NCBI GenBank assembly: GCA_002162815.1
Contig: MAAT01000020.1
Location: forward strand, 1-61,358
DNA: 61,358 nt
DNA from: Gammaproteobacteria bacterium 53_120_T64
GTDB taxonomy: Bacteria > Pseudomonadota > Gammaproteobacteria > Pseudomonadales > Porticoccaceae
Direction of reading: 5' to 3'
Shown here one piece after another: positions 9,037 to 18,327 of the stretch (within the stretch, counting starts at the first letter, position 1; every line of letters begins with the position of its first letter). Position numbers and translations under genes: made by a program. The notes beneath the pieces were generated by a model. The model was given only the letters and a program-made list of their open reading frames with translations, was not told the origin of the DNA and searched no databases.

Positions 9037-9438
9037 ATGAACCTGACAAAACTGATTGCCGTTGTCTTACTCTCGACACTATTTTCGATCTCGAGTTATG
9101 CCAAGCACCCCCACCCTTTGAACCATCAGCGAGCGACAGTCAGCCCGCACGCTGAAATATATCACCATTCTGTAAAGCGCCACGCCGTTAAACACCGCTA
9201 CTCTGGATACCAAAGTACGCATCTATACCATCAGTTTCACTCCGAGAGTAGCTATCAATATCAATTTCGGCATCACCTAAACTATCGCAGTTACCCTGGC
9301 TATAAACGCTATCGCAGTGGCAAGCCGCGCTCGCTCGACAGCCAGCAGCATCGCGATAACGATTATCGACGTGGAAACTATCGTTTAATTGCCGGCGCCC
9401 TTGTTCTCAGCGAGGCCTTGCACCATGTTCGCCACTAG
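9037..9438 (+). CDS. Small His/Tyr/Arg-rich exported protein
   Basis: Function unknown. The ATG at 9037 is preferred over 8995 because GGGAGC sits about 7 bases before it and the product then begins directly with a signal peptide (MNLTKLIAVVLLSTLFSISS, cleavage near SYAK). The mature protein of about 110 residues is very rich in histidine, tyrosine and arginine (for example YHHSVKRHAVKHRY and HLYHQFHSESSYQYQFRHHL) and ends in a short hydrophobic stretch, LIAGALVLSEAL. The composition suggests metal binding or a surface/disordered role; this is inference. It ends 20 bases before the sigma factor gene and may share its transcript. Confidence 0.6.
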   Translation: MNLTKLIAVVLLSTLFSISSYAKHPHPLNHQRATVSPHAEIYHHSVKRHAVKHRYSGYQSTHLYHQFHSESSYQYQFRHHLNYRSYPGYKRYRSGKPRSLDSQQHRDNDYRRGNYRLIAGALVLSEALHHVRH

Positions 9439-9458
9439 CATGGCTCTGCACGCAAGCG

Positions 9459-10073
9459 ATGAAAACCTCAATGCTCAAGGCTAACGTGGCGATTGCGAGT
9501 GAGGCGTCCCGGCTCGCCCTGGATGACTTTCTAGCCTCGGTGCAGCGTCGCGCCTTTGCCATGGCTCGCGCGGCCCTGGGCAATGCCGATGACGCCATGG
9601 ATGTGGTACAGGAAAGCATGCTACAACTCCTTAAATCCTATGCCGACCGCGATAGTGATCAGTGGCGAAAACTCTTCTATCGCATCCTCAACAATAAAAT
9701 CAACGACCAGTTTCGCCGTCGTAAATTACTGCGACGCTTTGGCGCTATACTGCCGAGCCAACTGAGTGCCAGTGATTTAGAGGCAGCATCTGCTGTTGAG
9801 TCCTACGACAACGTAGCCACCGGCCAGGGCGACCCGGAACAGTATTTACAGCGTGAAAGAACCATTACCACACTCCACATACAGATAAGTCGGCTACCTC
9901 GCAGGCAGCGCGAAGCCTTTATGCTGCGCTGTTGGGAGGGCTTTTCGACCCGAGAGACCGCCCAAACCATGGCTTGTAGCGAAGGCAGTGTCAAAACTCA
10001 TTACTCGCGGGCATTAAAGTCATTGCGCTCACAACTTGGCGAGTCCCTGGAGGAGATCCACCGTGAAAACTAA
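9459..10073 (+). CDS. ECF-family RNA polymerase sigma factor
   Basis: Alternative sigma factor directing RNA polymerase to a specific set of promoters. Region 2 is at about residues 30-95 (FAMARAALGNADDAMDVVQE, then WRKLFYRILNNKINDQFRRR) and region 4 at about 140-195 (LPRRQREAFMLRCWEGFST, then the helix-turn-helix TAQTMACSEGSVKTHYSRAL). The linker contains a Gly/Asp-rich stretch. Its stop overlaps the GTG of the next gene, which points to translational coupling. The order sigma factor - DUF3619 - DUF3106 is a recurrent proteobacterial operon, in which the second product is plausibly a membrane regulator of the sigma factor. Confidence 0.88.
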   Translation: MKTSMLKANVAIASEASRLALDDFLASVQRRAFAMARAALGNADDAMDVVQESMLQLLKSYADRDSDQWRKLFYRILNNKINDQFRRRKLLRRFGAILPSQLSASDLEAASAVESYDNVATGQGDPEQYLQRERTITTLHIQISRLPRRQREAFMLRCWEGFSTRETAQTMACSEGSVKTHYSRALKSLRSQLGESLEEIHREN

Positions 10074-10395
10074 ATTTGAACAAGGGCTGCAAACTCAGTT
10101 ACGTGGCGATGAGCAAGCCATTGATGCCGGGCAGAGCGCACGTCTGTCGGCGATGCGCCGGCAGGCCCTCGATGGGCAACTGGGGTCGGCAAGAGCGCCC
10201 CGCCGCTTTCACGGCTTACTGTGGCCCGCAACGGGAATGGCTCTAGCCTCACTACTGGCCCTAGGGTTAATCATGCCTCTATCCTCGCTTGCGCCAACGC
10301 CCTCCCGGGAGTACTTGAACGATAATTTTGAACTCTATGACGATCTGGAATTTTATTATTGGCTGGCCGACAATGAGCAAGGCCTAAGTGGCTGA
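10063..10395 (+). CDS. DUF3619 single-pass membrane protein, putative sigma-factor partner
   Basis: The 110-residue product has a cytoplasmic N-terminus of about 45 residues, one membrane segment (LLWPATGMALASLLALGLIM) and an acidic C-terminus (DNFELYDDLEFYYWLADNEQ). The start is the GTG at 10063, preceded by GGAGGAG and overlapping the end of the sigma factor gene by 11 bases; a longer reading frame from 10036 lacks a ribosome site. Family membership (DUF3619) is recognised from context and topology. An anti-sigma role is inference from the coupling and single-pass topology. Confidence 0.75.
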   Translation: MKTKFEQGLQTQLRGDEQAIDAGQSARLSAMRRQALDGQLGSARAPRRFHGLLWPATGMALASLLALGLIMPLSSLAPTPSREYLNDNFELYDDLEFYYWLADNEQGLSG

Positions 10396-10396
10396 T

Positions 10397-10867
10397 ATGT
10401 TTATTTTACTGCGCTCCCTTGCCCTATTCTGCCTGTTATTTTATTCCGGCCTGGCTCAGGCACGCTTTGCCATTCAGCCCAGTGCTGAAAACAATATAAA
10501 GACCAAAAATTATAGTGCTCAGGGCATCCGAAGATTCCCTGCTACGCTTAATAGCCTCACTACGCCCGCAGAAATACTAATAATTGCGCGTCAGGAGGGC
10601 GAGCGCGGGCACGGTCGGGATATGAGTCGGGAGCAGCGTAGAGAGCGTTTTGATGCCCTACCGGCGGAGCAACGCCAGCGTATTAAAGCGCGTCGCCAGC
10701 GCTTCGAATCCCTACCGCCAGAGGAAAGGCAGCGGCTGAGAGAGGCGCGCAAAAAGTTTCGGCAGTTGCCCGAAGCGGAGCGCGAAAAACTGAAACAAAA
10801 ATGGCATAACTTATCGCCGCAAGAGCGACAACGTGCAATAGATCAGCGGCGTAAGGGGCGACCCTAA
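10397..10867 (+). CDS. DUF3106 exported protein
   Basis: The 156-residue product starts with a signal peptide (MFILLRSLALFCLLFYSG, cleavage near AQARF). Its C-terminal half is a run of charged helical repeats with the DUF3106 signature (RERFDALPAEQRQRI, RQRFESLPPEERQRL, RKKFRQLPEAEREKL, WHNLSPQERQRAI), spaced about 15-16 residues. An in-frame GTG at 10388 would overlap the previous gene; the ATG at 10397 gives a cleaner signal peptide. It is the third gene of the sigma operon and is followed by a terminator. The repeat pattern resembles periplasmic Spy/CpxP-type stress proteins, though a functional link is inference. Confidence 0.78.
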   Translation: MFILLRSLALFCLLFYSGLAQARFAIQPSAENNIKTKNYSAQGIRRFPATLNSLTTPAEILIIARQEGERGHGRDMSREQRRERFDALPAEQRQRIKARRQRFESLPPEERQRLREARKKFRQLPEAEREKLKQKWHNLSPQERQRAIDQRRKGRP

Positions 10868-10884
10868 GCTCAATAAACAGACAT

Positions 10885-10914
10885 AAAAAAACCGGCATAT
10901 AGCCGGTTTTTTTA
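10885..10914. terminator. Bidirectional intrinsic terminator
   Basis: ACCGGC and GCCGGT form a stem around ATATA, with an A-run on the left and a T-run on the right. It separates the sigma operon from the convergent etfA gene and can serve both. Confidence 0.88.
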
Positions 10915-10934
10915 TGACAAACGATGCTGCTTTT

Positions 10935-11864
10935 TTACAGAGCTTCGTCCAGTTCTGGCAATGCCTTAAACAAATCGGCAACCAGACCGTAATCCGCGAC
11001 CTGGAAGATAGGCGCGTCTTCGTCCTTGTTGATAGCAACGATAACTTTAGAGTCTTTCATACCGGCCAAGTGCTGAATGGCACCGGAAATGCCCACCGCA
11101 ATATAGAGGTCGGGGGCAACAATTTTACCGGTTTGGCCAACCTGCATTTCATTCGGTACAAAACCTGCGTCAACAGCGGCGCGTGAAGCACCGACAGCGG
11201 CACCGAGCTTATCGGCAACCTTGTACAGCAGCTCAAAGTTCTCGCCATTTTGCATGCCGCGACCACCGGAAACGATAACATCGGCAGCGGTCAGTTCGGG
11301 ACGGTCAGACTTCGCCACTTCTTCGCCTTTAAACTCGGAAACGCCAGCGTCGTGGACACCGCCAACGGCTTCGATAGTGGCGCTGCCACCCTCTGCTGCA
11401 ACGGGGTCAAAGGCTGTGGTGCGAACCGTCATGACCTTAATGCTGTCACTGCTCTGCACGGTGGCGACGATGTTGCCAGCGTAGAAAGGACGCTGGAAAG
11501 TATCTTCACTGACAACCGCGCTAATATCGGAAATCGGCTGTACGTCGAGCAAGGCACCAACACGTGGAATGACGTTTTTGCCGTTAGTGGTAGCGGGTAC
11601 CAGTACGTGACCGTAATTGGCGGCCAATTCGGCAACCAGAGGGGCAACGTTTTCGGCCAGCATAAATTCATAGGCGCCATTGTCGGCGACCAGAACTTTG
11701 CGAATACCTGCAATTTTGGCAGCGGCATCGGCAGCCGCACCACAGTTGGCACCGGCGATCAAAATATCGACGTCGCTACCAATAGCCTGGGCAGCGGCGA
11801 CAGCATTCAGTGTCGCGCCTTTAATTTCACTGTTGTCGTGTTCCGCAATTACCAGAATACTCAT
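10935..11864 (-). CDS. etfA: Electron transfer flavoprotein alpha subunit
   Basis: Large subunit of the FAD-containing electron carrier that takes electrons from acyl-CoA and other dehydrogenases and passes them to ETF-quinone oxidoreductase. The C-terminal FAD domain shows [47 protein letters not shown] and [18 protein letters not shown], all characteristic. Its 309 residues match the family. Its ATG overlaps the etfB stop by four bases (ATGA), so the two subunits are translationally coupled. The partner oxidoreductase gene lies divergently, 250 bases beyond etfB. Confidence 0.96.
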   Translation of the reverse strand: MSILVIAEHDNSEIKGATLNAVAAAQAIGSDVDILIAGANCGAAADAAAKIAGIRKVLVADNGAYEFMLAENVAPLVAELAANYGHVLVPATTNGKNVIPRVGALLDVQPISDISAVVSEDTFQRPFYAGNIVATVQSSDSIKVMTVRTTAFDPVAAEGGSATIEAVGGVHDAGVSEFKGEEVAKSDRPELTAADVIVSGGRGMQNGENFELLYKVADKLGAAVGASRAAVDAGFVPNEMQVGQTGKIVAPDLYIAVGISGAIQHLAGMKDSKVIVAINKDEDAPIFQVADYGLVADLFKALPELDEAL

Positions 11865-12613
11865 GAGATCACCTTGGCTTCGTTTTTCAGTTTATCAACT
11901 AATTGAGCAATATCTTCTACCTTGATACCGGCCTGACGCTCGGCGGGTGGCTCGGCCTTGAGCAGGGTGGTACGCGGTGCAACATCGACACCGAGGTCTT
12001 CAGGCGTGGTGTTGTCGATGGTCTTTTTCTTCGCCTTCATGATATTGGGCAGAGACGCGTAACGCGGCTCGTTCAAACGCAGGTCGGCGGTGACGATGGC
12101 TGGCAATTTGATTTCAATGGTCTGCAAGCCGGCATCAACTTCGCGAATAACCGTAGCGCTATCGCCATCGATAGTCAGCTCAGAAGCGAAAGTGGCTTGA
12201 GCCCAACCGGTCAATGCACCCAGCATCTGTCCGGTATGGTTGTTGTCACCATCAATCGCCTGCTTACCCAATATGACAATATCGGGGCTCTCGTTGTCGC
12301 AAACCGCCTTTAGGCATTTAGCGACGGCCAGTGACTCGAGATCGGTCTCGGTTTTAATCAAGATACCGCGATCGGCACCCAGCGCTAGAGCGGTGCGAAC
12401 CTGCTCCTGAGCAGCCTGTGGGCCTATAGAGACGACAACGATTTCTGTTGCAATGCCTTTTTCTTTCAGTCGAACCGCTTCTTCAACAGCGATTTCGCAG
12501 AAGGGGTTGATGGCCATTTTAACATTGGCCAGATCGGGGCCGGTATTATCTGACTTGGCCCTTACCTTTACGTTGTAGTCGGCAACGCGCTTAACAGCGA
12601 CAAGAATCTTCAT
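11861..12613 (-). CDS. etfB: Electron transfer flavoprotein beta subunit
   Basis: Small AMP-binding subunit of [21 protein letters not shown] is the standard N-terminus, which fixes the start at 12613 with AAGGGTGG just before it; the upstream in-frame extension to 12667 is not family-like. Other signatures are [39 protein letters not shown] and the adenine-recognition region [20 protein letters not shown]. The length is 250 residues. It is first in the etfBA operon, and the 250-base gap to the divergent ETF-QO gene probably holds both promoters. Confidence 0.96.
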   Translation of the reverse strand: MKILVAVKRVADYNVKVRAKSDNTGPDLANVKMAINPFCEIAVEEAVRLKEKGIATEIVVVSIGPQAAQEQVRTALALGADRGILIKTETDLESLAVAKCLKAVCDNESPDIVILGKQAIDGDNNHTGQMLGALTGWAQATFASELTIDGDSATVIREVDAGLQTIEIKLPAIVTADLRLNEPRYASLPNIMKAKKKTIDNTTPEDLGVDVAPRTTLLKAEPPAERQAGIKVEDIAQLVDKLKNEAKVIS

Positions 12614-12863
12614 GAACCACCCTTGGAATGTTGTGGAATGTGACAAATAAATTAGGTGTAACAGCAAAGCACACCAAATTTAGGGGGCGTCATCATGCCG
12701 ATTTCAGTGCGAAAAATCAAATTTAGAGCCGCCAATAAATCTATTAAGCCTCGGCAATGGGGTGGAAACCCAGTCGTCACAGTTTTCTCTGTTTGCAACG
12801 TAGTTTTGCCCATCAACAGTAGGGTAAAATACGCGATTGTTTTAGCTGCTTGGAGGTAGAGTG

Positions 12864-14504
12864 ATGGAAAGAGAATATATGGAGTACGACGTGGTGATTG
12901 TTGGCGCGGGTCCCTCGGGATTATCCGCAGCCTGTCGTTTACGTCAGCTAAACCCCGAAACGACGGTCTGCGTCGTTGAAAAAGGTTCCGAAGTCGGTGC
13001 CCATATTCTCTCCGGTGCGGTCTTCGAGCCCACCGCCCTCAACGAACTCTTTCCCGACTGGAAGGAAAAGGGCGCGCCCCTGCACACTCCCGTAGACGGC
13101 GACGATATCTATGTGCTGACCAGTGCCGAAAAAGGTATCAAGGTACCCAACCTGTTTGTGCCTAAAACCATGCACAACGAAGGTAACTATATTATTAGCC
13201 TTGGCAACCTCTGCCGCTGGTTGGGCGAGCAGGCCGAGGCGCTGGGTGTTGAAATTTTCCCCGGTTTTGCCGCCGCTGAAATTGTTTACCACGACGACGG
13301 TAGCGTGAAAGGCATCGCCACCGGCGACATGGGCCTGAATATCGATGGCGAGCAAAAAGACAGCTATATGCAGGGCATGGAACTGCACGGTAAGTACACC
13401 CTCTTTGCCGAGGGCTGTCGCGGTAGCTTGGGCAAGGAGCTGATTGCAAAATTCAATCTCGATGCCGGTAAAGACCCCCAGCACTACGGTCTCGGCATTA
13501 AGGAGATTTGGAAGGTCAGTGACGAACAGCACCAGCAGGGCCTGGTAGTTCACAGCGCCGGCTGGCCATTGGACGAAAGTAAATCCGCGGGTGGTGCTTT
13601 TGTCTATCATCTCGAAGACAACCAGGTAGCACTGGGCTTGATCACCGACCTCTCCTACTCCAACCCCCACCTCAGCCCCTTTGACGAATTTCAACGCTTC
13701 AAGCACCACCCTGTGGTCAAGCAGTATATCGAGGGCGGTGAACGCATCGCCTACGGTGCTCGCGCTTTGACGAAGGGCGGCTTGCAATCACAACCACGCA
13801 TGAGCTTCGCGGGTGGTCTGTTAATTGGTGACGATGCGGGCACCATGAACTTCGCCAAGATTAAAGGCAATCACACAGCGATGAAGTCCGGCATGATCGC
13901 CGCTGAAGTCGTTACTGCGGCACTGAATAAAGAGCAAGCGAGTACGGAACTCACCGAGTACGCCGTAGCCTACGAGAACTCATGGGCCTATAAAGAGCTG
14001 CATGTACAGCGCAATTTTGGCCCCGCTCAGCACAAATGGGGCAATATCATTGGCTCCGCCTTCGCCTTTATCGACATCAATATTTTCAACGGTAAACTCC
14101 CGTTTACCTTGAAAGACCCCAAGCCCGATCACGCGCAGATGAAGCTGGCCAGTGATTGTAAGAAAATTGACTACCCCAAGCCCGACGGTAAGCTTAGCTT
14201 TGATAAGCCCTCCTCGGTCTTCTTATCCAACACCAACCACGAGGAAGACCAGCCCTGCCATCTGACCCTCAAAGATGCCAGTATTCCCCTCGCCAAGAAT
14301 CTACCCCTCTACGACGAGCCCGCACAGCGCTACTGTCCGGCCGGTGTCTACGAGGTGTTGGACAATGAAGCCGGTGAAAAAATCTTCCAGATTAACGGTC
14401 AGAACTGTGTGCACTGTAAAACCTGCGACATTAAAGACCCGGCACAAAATATTACCTGGGTGACACCCGAGGGCACGGGCGGACCGAACTACCCGAATAT
14501 GTAA
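12864..14504 (+). CDS. Electron transfer flavoprotein-ubiquinone oxidoreductase
   Basis: Inner-membrane-associated flavoprotein with a 4Fe-4S cluster that oxidises reduced ETF and reduces ubiquinone, connecting fatty acid and amino acid oxidation to respiration. The N-terminus has the FAD motif VIVGAGPSGLSAACRL and VEKGSEVGAHILSG. The middle has the quinone/membrane region and DAGTMNFAKIKGNHTAMKSG. The C-terminus holds the ferredoxin-like cluster ligands YCPAGVYE and NCVHCKTCDIKDP. The start at 12864 follows GGAGGT by 6 bases; an overlapping GTG lies at 12861. It is about 546 residues, as usual. It diverges from etfBA and is followed by a terminator. Confidence 0.95.
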   Translation: MEREYMEYDVVIVGAGPSGLSAACRLRQLNPETTVCVVEKGSEVGAHILSGAVFEPTALNELFPDWKEKGAPLHTPVDGDDIYVLTSAEKGIKVPNLFVPKTMHNEGNYIISLGNLCRWLGEQAEALGVEIFPGFAAAEIVYHDDGSVKGIATGDMGLNIDGEQKDSYMQGMELHGKYTLFAEGCRGSLGKELIAKFNLDAGKDPQHYGLGIKEIWKVSDEQHQQGLVVHSAGWPLDESKSAGGAFVYHLEDNQVALGLITDLSYSNPHLSPFDEFQRFKHHPVVKQYIEGGERIAYGARALTKGGLQSQPRMSFAGGLLIGDDAGTMNFAKIKGNHTAMKSGMIAAEVVTAALNKEQASTELTEYAVAYENSWAYKELHVQRNFGPAQHKWGNIIGSAFAFIDINIFNGKLPFTLKDPKPDHAQMKLASDCKKIDYPKPDGKLSFDKPSSVFLSNTNHEEDQPCHLTLKDASIPLAKNLPLYDEPAQRYCPAGVYEVLDNEAGEKIFQINGQNCVHCKTCDIKDPAQNITWVTPEGTGGPNYPNM

Positions 14505-14521
14505 GCGTTTCATTTGCAGCA

Positions 14522-14554
14522 CAAAAAAAGGCCTCACCATGAGGCCTTTTTTTG
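14522..14554. terminator. Bidirectional intrinsic terminator
   Basis: AGGCCTC-ACCAT-GAGGCCT is flanked by runs of A and T. It ends the ETF-QO gene and the convergent slipin gene. Confidence 0.88.
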
Positions 14555-14641
14555 TGCTGACGATATTGTTGGTCTAAGCGCATATATTTGTCGGGCTCTA
14601 TCATTGGACCGGCTATCGCATTGGAGCAACTATCTAGACCA

Positions 14642-15385
14642 TTACTTTTCAGCTTTGAACAGCTTGGTGACCAGATCCATGGGGAAAACAATGGTGTTAG
14701 TGCGCTCGCTGGCAATTTCGGTCAAGGTTTGCATATAGCGCAATTGAATCGCCTCGGGCTGTTGAGAGAGGGTCCGTGCGGCCTCGAGCAGTTTTTCAGA
14801 GGCCTGCATCTCCCCTTCGGCGTGAATCACCTTGGCACGCCGGGTGCGCTCGGCCTCGGCCTGTTTGGCAATGGCGCGGATCATGCTTTCATCCAGGTCG
14901 ACATGCTTAATCTCAACATTGCTGACCTTGATGCCCCAGGCATCGGTCTGTTGATCGAGAATCGCCTGCACATCGATATTCAGCCGCTCTCGCTCCGACA
15001 ACATTTCGTCCAACTCATGCTGGCCTAAAACCGAACGCAGTGTGGTCTGGGCCAACTGACTGGTGGCCGCGTAAAAATCTTCAACCTGAATGATCGCCTT
15101 CTCCGGATCAACCACGCGAAAATACACCACGGCATTGACCTTCACCGAGACATTATCGCGAGAAATAACATCCTGGCTCGGTACATCCATCACCACGGTG
15201 CGCAAATCCGTCCTCACCATTTGCTGGATGCCGGGAATAATGATGATGAAACCGGGGCCTTTGACCTTCCAGAAGCGCCCGAGTAAAAAAACCACGCCGC
15301 GCTCGTATTCACGAAGAATTTTGATGGCACTGGCAATGAATAAAATGACCAGTACAAACAGTGTATACATCGGATACTCAATCAT
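14642..15385 (-). CDS. Slipin (SPFH/stomatin-prohibitin family membrane protein)
   Basis: Membrane-anchored oligomer-forming SPFH protein, often partnered with NfeD proteases in membrane microdomains. One N-terminal hydrophobic segment ([19 protein letters not shown]) is followed by the SPFH domain ([58 protein letters not shown]) and a helical tail ([20 protein letters not shown]). The start was moved from 15412 to the ATG at 15385, which has a GGGGAG site and begins right before the membrane segment. It lies 45 bases after the nfeD-like gene in the same direction, the standard operon for this pair. Confidence 0.92.
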   Translation of the reverse strand: MIEYPMYTLFVLVILFIASAIKILREYERGVVFLLGRFWKVKGPGFIIIIPGIQQMVRTDLRTVVMDVPSQDVISRDNVSVKVNAVVYFRVVDPEKAIIQVEDFYAATSQLAQTTLRSVLGQHELDEMLSERERLNIDVQAILDQQTDAWGIKVSNVEIKHVDLDESMIRAIAKQAEAERTRRAKVIHAEGEMQASEKLLEAARTLSQQPEAIQLRYMQTLTEIASERTNTIVFPMDLVTKLFKAEK

Positions 15386-15430
15386 CGCGCCACTCCCCGT
15401 TCCATGAAGCAACTTGCCAGATTCAAGTTG

Positions 15431-16957
15431 CTAAAAGCCAACATTTTTACCGCCCTCAGGGGGGGTAAGCTCGCTACTTGGTGTTTCAATGTCGACGGCC
15501 TCAACAGCCAGCGTCAAACCATCAATGGCGACGATTTTGACTTGCTGCCCGACCCGTAAGGGCCTGGCACTGCGCGCCCGCCACTGCTCACCCTGTGCAG
15601 AAACCATGACCAGGCCCTCATTCAAGACAATATTAACGGGGGTTATTTGGCCGAGCATGGCTTCCAAGCCACTGACCAAGGGTCGCTTACGCGCCCGTAC
15701 AGCCAGGCCCACCACCAGGAATAAAACCAAGGCCGTGGTCAGCGCAAAGGTAAGAATCACAGAAAAATAAATACGAAATGCCGGTAGCTGGGTATCCATT
15801 AGAATGATGGAACCCATCACGAAGGCCACCAGCCCGCCAAGACCCAATACCCCAAAGCTGGGCTGAAAAGCCTCCGCGACCAGCAGTACAACACCGAGTA
15901 AAATCAAACCCATGCCGGCATAATTGACCGGCAATAGCTGGAAGGCGTAGAGGGCTAACATCAGGCAAATAGCACCCACGGTACCGGGCAATATACCCCC
16001 AGGATTGTAGAACTCGAGCAATAAACCATAGACGCCGATCATCATCAGTATGTAGGCAATATTCGGATTGGTAATGACCCCGAGCAGACGATTGCGCCAA
16101 TCGGGCAATAGCTCGATGACCGACAGGCCAGTGGTGTGCAGTATTTGCTCGCGCTCGAGCACTCGTACTTTGCGGCCATCGAGCTGTGCCAGTAGGTCAT
16201 TGATGTCGGCGGCGACGATATCAATGACCTTGAGTTGCAGGGCTTCCTGGGCTGTCAGGCTCACGCCCTCGCGCACGGCTTGCTCTGCCCAGTCGGCATT
16301 GCGGTCATGCAAAGCCGCCAGGCCGCGTATATAAGCCGCAGCATCGTTAATGATTTTATGTTGCATGGCGTCGCCCTGTGCCTGCCGGCTAGACTTCCCC
16401 CCTTTACCCGAGGCCTCTTCCTCCCCCGCCTCTTCATTTTCCATACCCGGCAGCGCAATCCCGCCGATTTGTACCGGTGTCGCCGCGCCAAGGTTGGTAC
16501 CCGGTGCCATCGCGGCAATGTGGCTGGCGTACAAGATATAGGTCCCGGCGCTGGCAGCTCGCGCCCCGGTGGGCGAGACATAGGTGGCAACGGGTACCGG
16601 TGAAGCGCTGATGGTTTTAATCATGCCGCGCATGGCGCTGTCGAGGCCGCCCGGTGTATCCATGCGAATAATAATGAGCGCCGGCGCTGATGGTAGGGTT
16701 TCAAGAAAAGCGCGATGCAGATAATCTTCTGCGGCCGGGCCGATGGCGCCCTCTATGGAGAGCAGCACAACCTGGCCGGGCACGGCCCAAGCAGGGTTCG
16801 CAGCGAACAGTAAGCAGGTAACTAGCGCGGCCAATCCGGCCTGTAGGCGCACAACAAGCCCCAGGACTAGGCACAATGGCGCCCATACCGGGCCAACATC
16901 CCTTGCTGCCAAAGTGCCAACAAAACTTGCTTTGTCGATGTCTTTACGCGCTGCCAT
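15431..16957 (-). CDS. NfeD family membrane-bound ClpP-class serine protease
   Basis: Long-form NfeD protein (508 residues). A signal peptide-like N-terminus (hydrophobic stretch ending near ANPAWA) is followed by a ClpP-like protease domain (IIIRMDTPGGLDSAMRGM, the serine in ARAASAGTYIL, and the lysine in HKIINDAAAYIRGLAALH). Four to five membrane helices come next (roughly residues 290-420), then a C-terminal OB-fold NfeD domain (LGQITPVNIVLNEGLVMVSA onward). A low-complexity acidic insert, GMENEEAGEEEASGKGG, interrupts the protease domain. The family cleaves the slipin encoded next to it. No strong ribosome site is seen before 16957. A perfect hairpin lies in its presumed leader (16985-17029). 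Confidence 0.9.
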   Translation of the reverse strand: MAARKDIDKASFVGTLAARDVGPVWAPLCLVLGLVVRLQAGLAALVTCLLFAANPAWAVPGQVVLLSIEGAIGPAAEDYLHRAFLETLPSAPALIIIRMDTPGGLDSAMRGMIKTISASPVPVATYVSPTGARAASAGTYILYASHIAAMAPGTNLGAATPVQIGGIALPGMENEEAGEEEASGKGGKSSRQAQGDAMQHKIINDAAAYIRGLAALHDRNADWAEQAVREGVSLTAQEALQLKVIDIVAADINDLLAQLDGRKVRVLEREQILHTTGLSVIELLPDWRNRLLGVITNPNIAYILMMIGVYGLLLEFYNPGGILPGTVGAICLMLALYAFQLLPVNYAGMGLILLGVVLLVAEAFQPSFGVLGLGGLVAFVMGSIILMDTQLPAFRIYFSVILTFALTTALVLFLVVGLAVRARKRPLVSGLEAMLGQITPVNIVLNEGLVMVSAQGEQWRARSARPLRVGQQVKIVAIDGLTLAVEAVDIETPSSELTPPEGGKNVGF

Positions 16958-17341
16958 TTACTGTGTATAGCCTTATAAACAGTAGCTAGCAAGGCCACCA
17001 TACCCTTGGGGCACGGTGGCCTTGCTAGCGTCCTGCCATCACCCTATACAATAACACCGTACAGAGATGAGCAAACAGCGCCTAAAAACGGCTTTACTGG
17101 TATTGCTAAGGAGGTAATTCTGTCGTTCAGGCCGCTCTAATGAGGGTTGTTTATGGCGCGGCGGGCGATGCCTCTGCTGATCTGCCGCTCAATAAGCACA
17201 AGTTGTCTAGCCAGAAATACCCATGCAGTCCTCGTGATCTAGGATTCTTTGCTTATGTACCGAGCCAATAATTTGCAAAGTTATCGGCTGACAATATGCG
17301 ATTAGCCTCTTTCCAGGTGCAACCAGAGGGTAAAACAAACC
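16958..17341. other. Divergent intergenic region with a perfect 15-bp inverted repeat
   Basis: This interval separates the leftward nfeD-like gene from the rightward macrodomain gene and should contain both promoters. GCTAGCAAGGCCACC at 16985-16999 is exactly repeated in inverse at 17015-17029 around a 15-base loop. No gene is seen in the rest. Confidence 0.6.
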
Positions 17342-17866
17342 ATGAGTAAAATTGAAATTTTAGCAACAGATATCACCCAACTACGTGTCGACGCCATCGT
17401 CAACGCCGCAAACAACTCCCTGCTAGGCGGCGGTGGTGTCGACGCTGCCATTCACGCCGCCGCCGGGCCGGCACTACTGCAGGCCTGTAAAGTATTGCAG
17501 GGTTGCGCTACGGGCTCTGCCAAAATTACCCCGGGCTTCGCGCTAGCCGCGCCATATATTATCCACACCGTCGGCCCCGTTTGGCGGGGCGGGCGACAGG
17601 GCGAAGCGCAATTATTGGCGGCGTGTTATCGCAACTCACTAAAATTGGCTAGTGAACAGGGGCTGCGCTCCATTGCCTTTCCGGCCATCAGCTGTGGTGT
17701 CTACGGCTATCCCATCGGCGCAGCCTGTGAGATCGCCGTGGCTGAGGTGAGCCATTTTATGGCGAACCATGGTGGCATCGAAGAGGTGATTTTCGCCTGC
17801 TTTAACGGCGAGGTAAAAACACAGTTAAGCCAATGTCTCGCCAAACGCCAGGGGCCGAGCTCTTAG
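17342..17866 (+). CDS. Macrodomain protein, O-acetyl-ADP-ribose deacetylase type
   Basis: Binds ADP-ribose derivatives and probably hydrolyses O-acetyl-ADP-ribose or removes mono-ADP-ribose from proteins. Signatures are VDAIVNAANNSLLGGGGVD with AIHAAAGPAL (residues about 15-45), ITPGFALAAPYIIHTVGPVW and IAFPAISCGVYGYP. At 174 residues it is a single-domain YmdB/MacroD-type protein. AGAGGG lies about 13 bases before the ATG, so translation may be modest. It stands alone and converges on the DCC-family gene with an 8-base gap. Confidence 0.92.
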   Translation: MSKIEILATDITQLRVDAIVNAANNSLLGGGGVDAAIHAAAGPALLQACKVLQGCATGSAKITPGFALAAPYIIHTVGPVWRGGRQGEAQLLAACYRNSLKLASEQGLRSIAFPAISCGVYGYPIGAACEIAVAEVSHFMANHGGIEEVIFACFNGEVKTQLSQCLAKRQGPSS

Positions 17867-17874
17867 ACATTCAC

Positions 17875-18318
17875 TCAGTGCCCTTGCTGACTCACATCTT
17901 CGCCATTGTCTTGTTTGGTGTTGATGGGCTGGCGAGCAAGGAGCTGCAAATAGCTATTTCTGAGGGCCCGCAACAGGGGATAAAGTAACTGGGATAAAGC
18001 TCTGTGGCGCAGCAGACGATGATGTAAGCCGCTCCACCAAGGCCCGTCAGCATGGTGCCTTGCCAGCATGCTCAAGGCCTCCGCGCCCTGGTAGCGAGCA
18101 TCACCTTTGATCAAGACAATGCCGGCATTGACATCGATGCCACTGTCGCTCAGTTCTCGCACCCGCTGTGGTGAATGGCGGGCATCGATTTTATTCAGTC
18201 CCCGCTGTTGACTCCCCGGCTTTACGTCCAGGCTGGCAACATAGGCGCGACAGAAGGGACATTGGCCATCGTAAACAACACTCGGGGCTTCCTTGCGAGA
18301 ATCGGCAGCGGTCTCCAC
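17875..18318 (-). CDS. DCC-family thiol-disulfide oxidoreductase-like protein (DUF393)
   Basis: Small thioredoxin-like protein named for its DxxCxxC motif, here VVYDGQCPFCRAYV near residue 20. Further family features are IDARHSPQRVREL, NAGIVLIKGDARYQGAEAL and a C-terminal RALRNSYLQLLARQ region. The start is GTG at 18318, nine bases after the msrA stop, with AGGTAG just before it, so it probably forms an operon with msrA. That pairing suggests a role in thiol or methionine repair, but this is inference. A substrate is not known. Confidence 0.82.
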   Translation of the reverse strand: METAADSRKEAPSVVYDGQCPFCRAYVASLDVKPGSQQRGLNKIDARHSPQRVRELSDSGIDVNAGIVLIKGDARYQGAEALSMLARHHADGPWWSGLHHRLLRHRALSQLLYPLLRALRNSYLQLLARQPINTKQDNGEDVSQQGH

Positions 18319-18327
18319 TTAGGCTAC

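Noticed and set aside
11250..11906. Plus-strand frame of 218 residues over etfA
   Set aside because: Lies entirely in the reverse of etfA/etfB; composition is that of an antisense shadow.
12948..13787. Minus-strand frame of 279 residues inside the ETF-QO gene
   Set aside because: It is the reverse of a strongly conserved coding region; no family motifs and no independent start signal.
14588..15028. Plus-strand frame of 146 residues over the slipin gene
   Set aside because: Shadow of the SPFH domain on the opposite strand, which has recognisable motifs.
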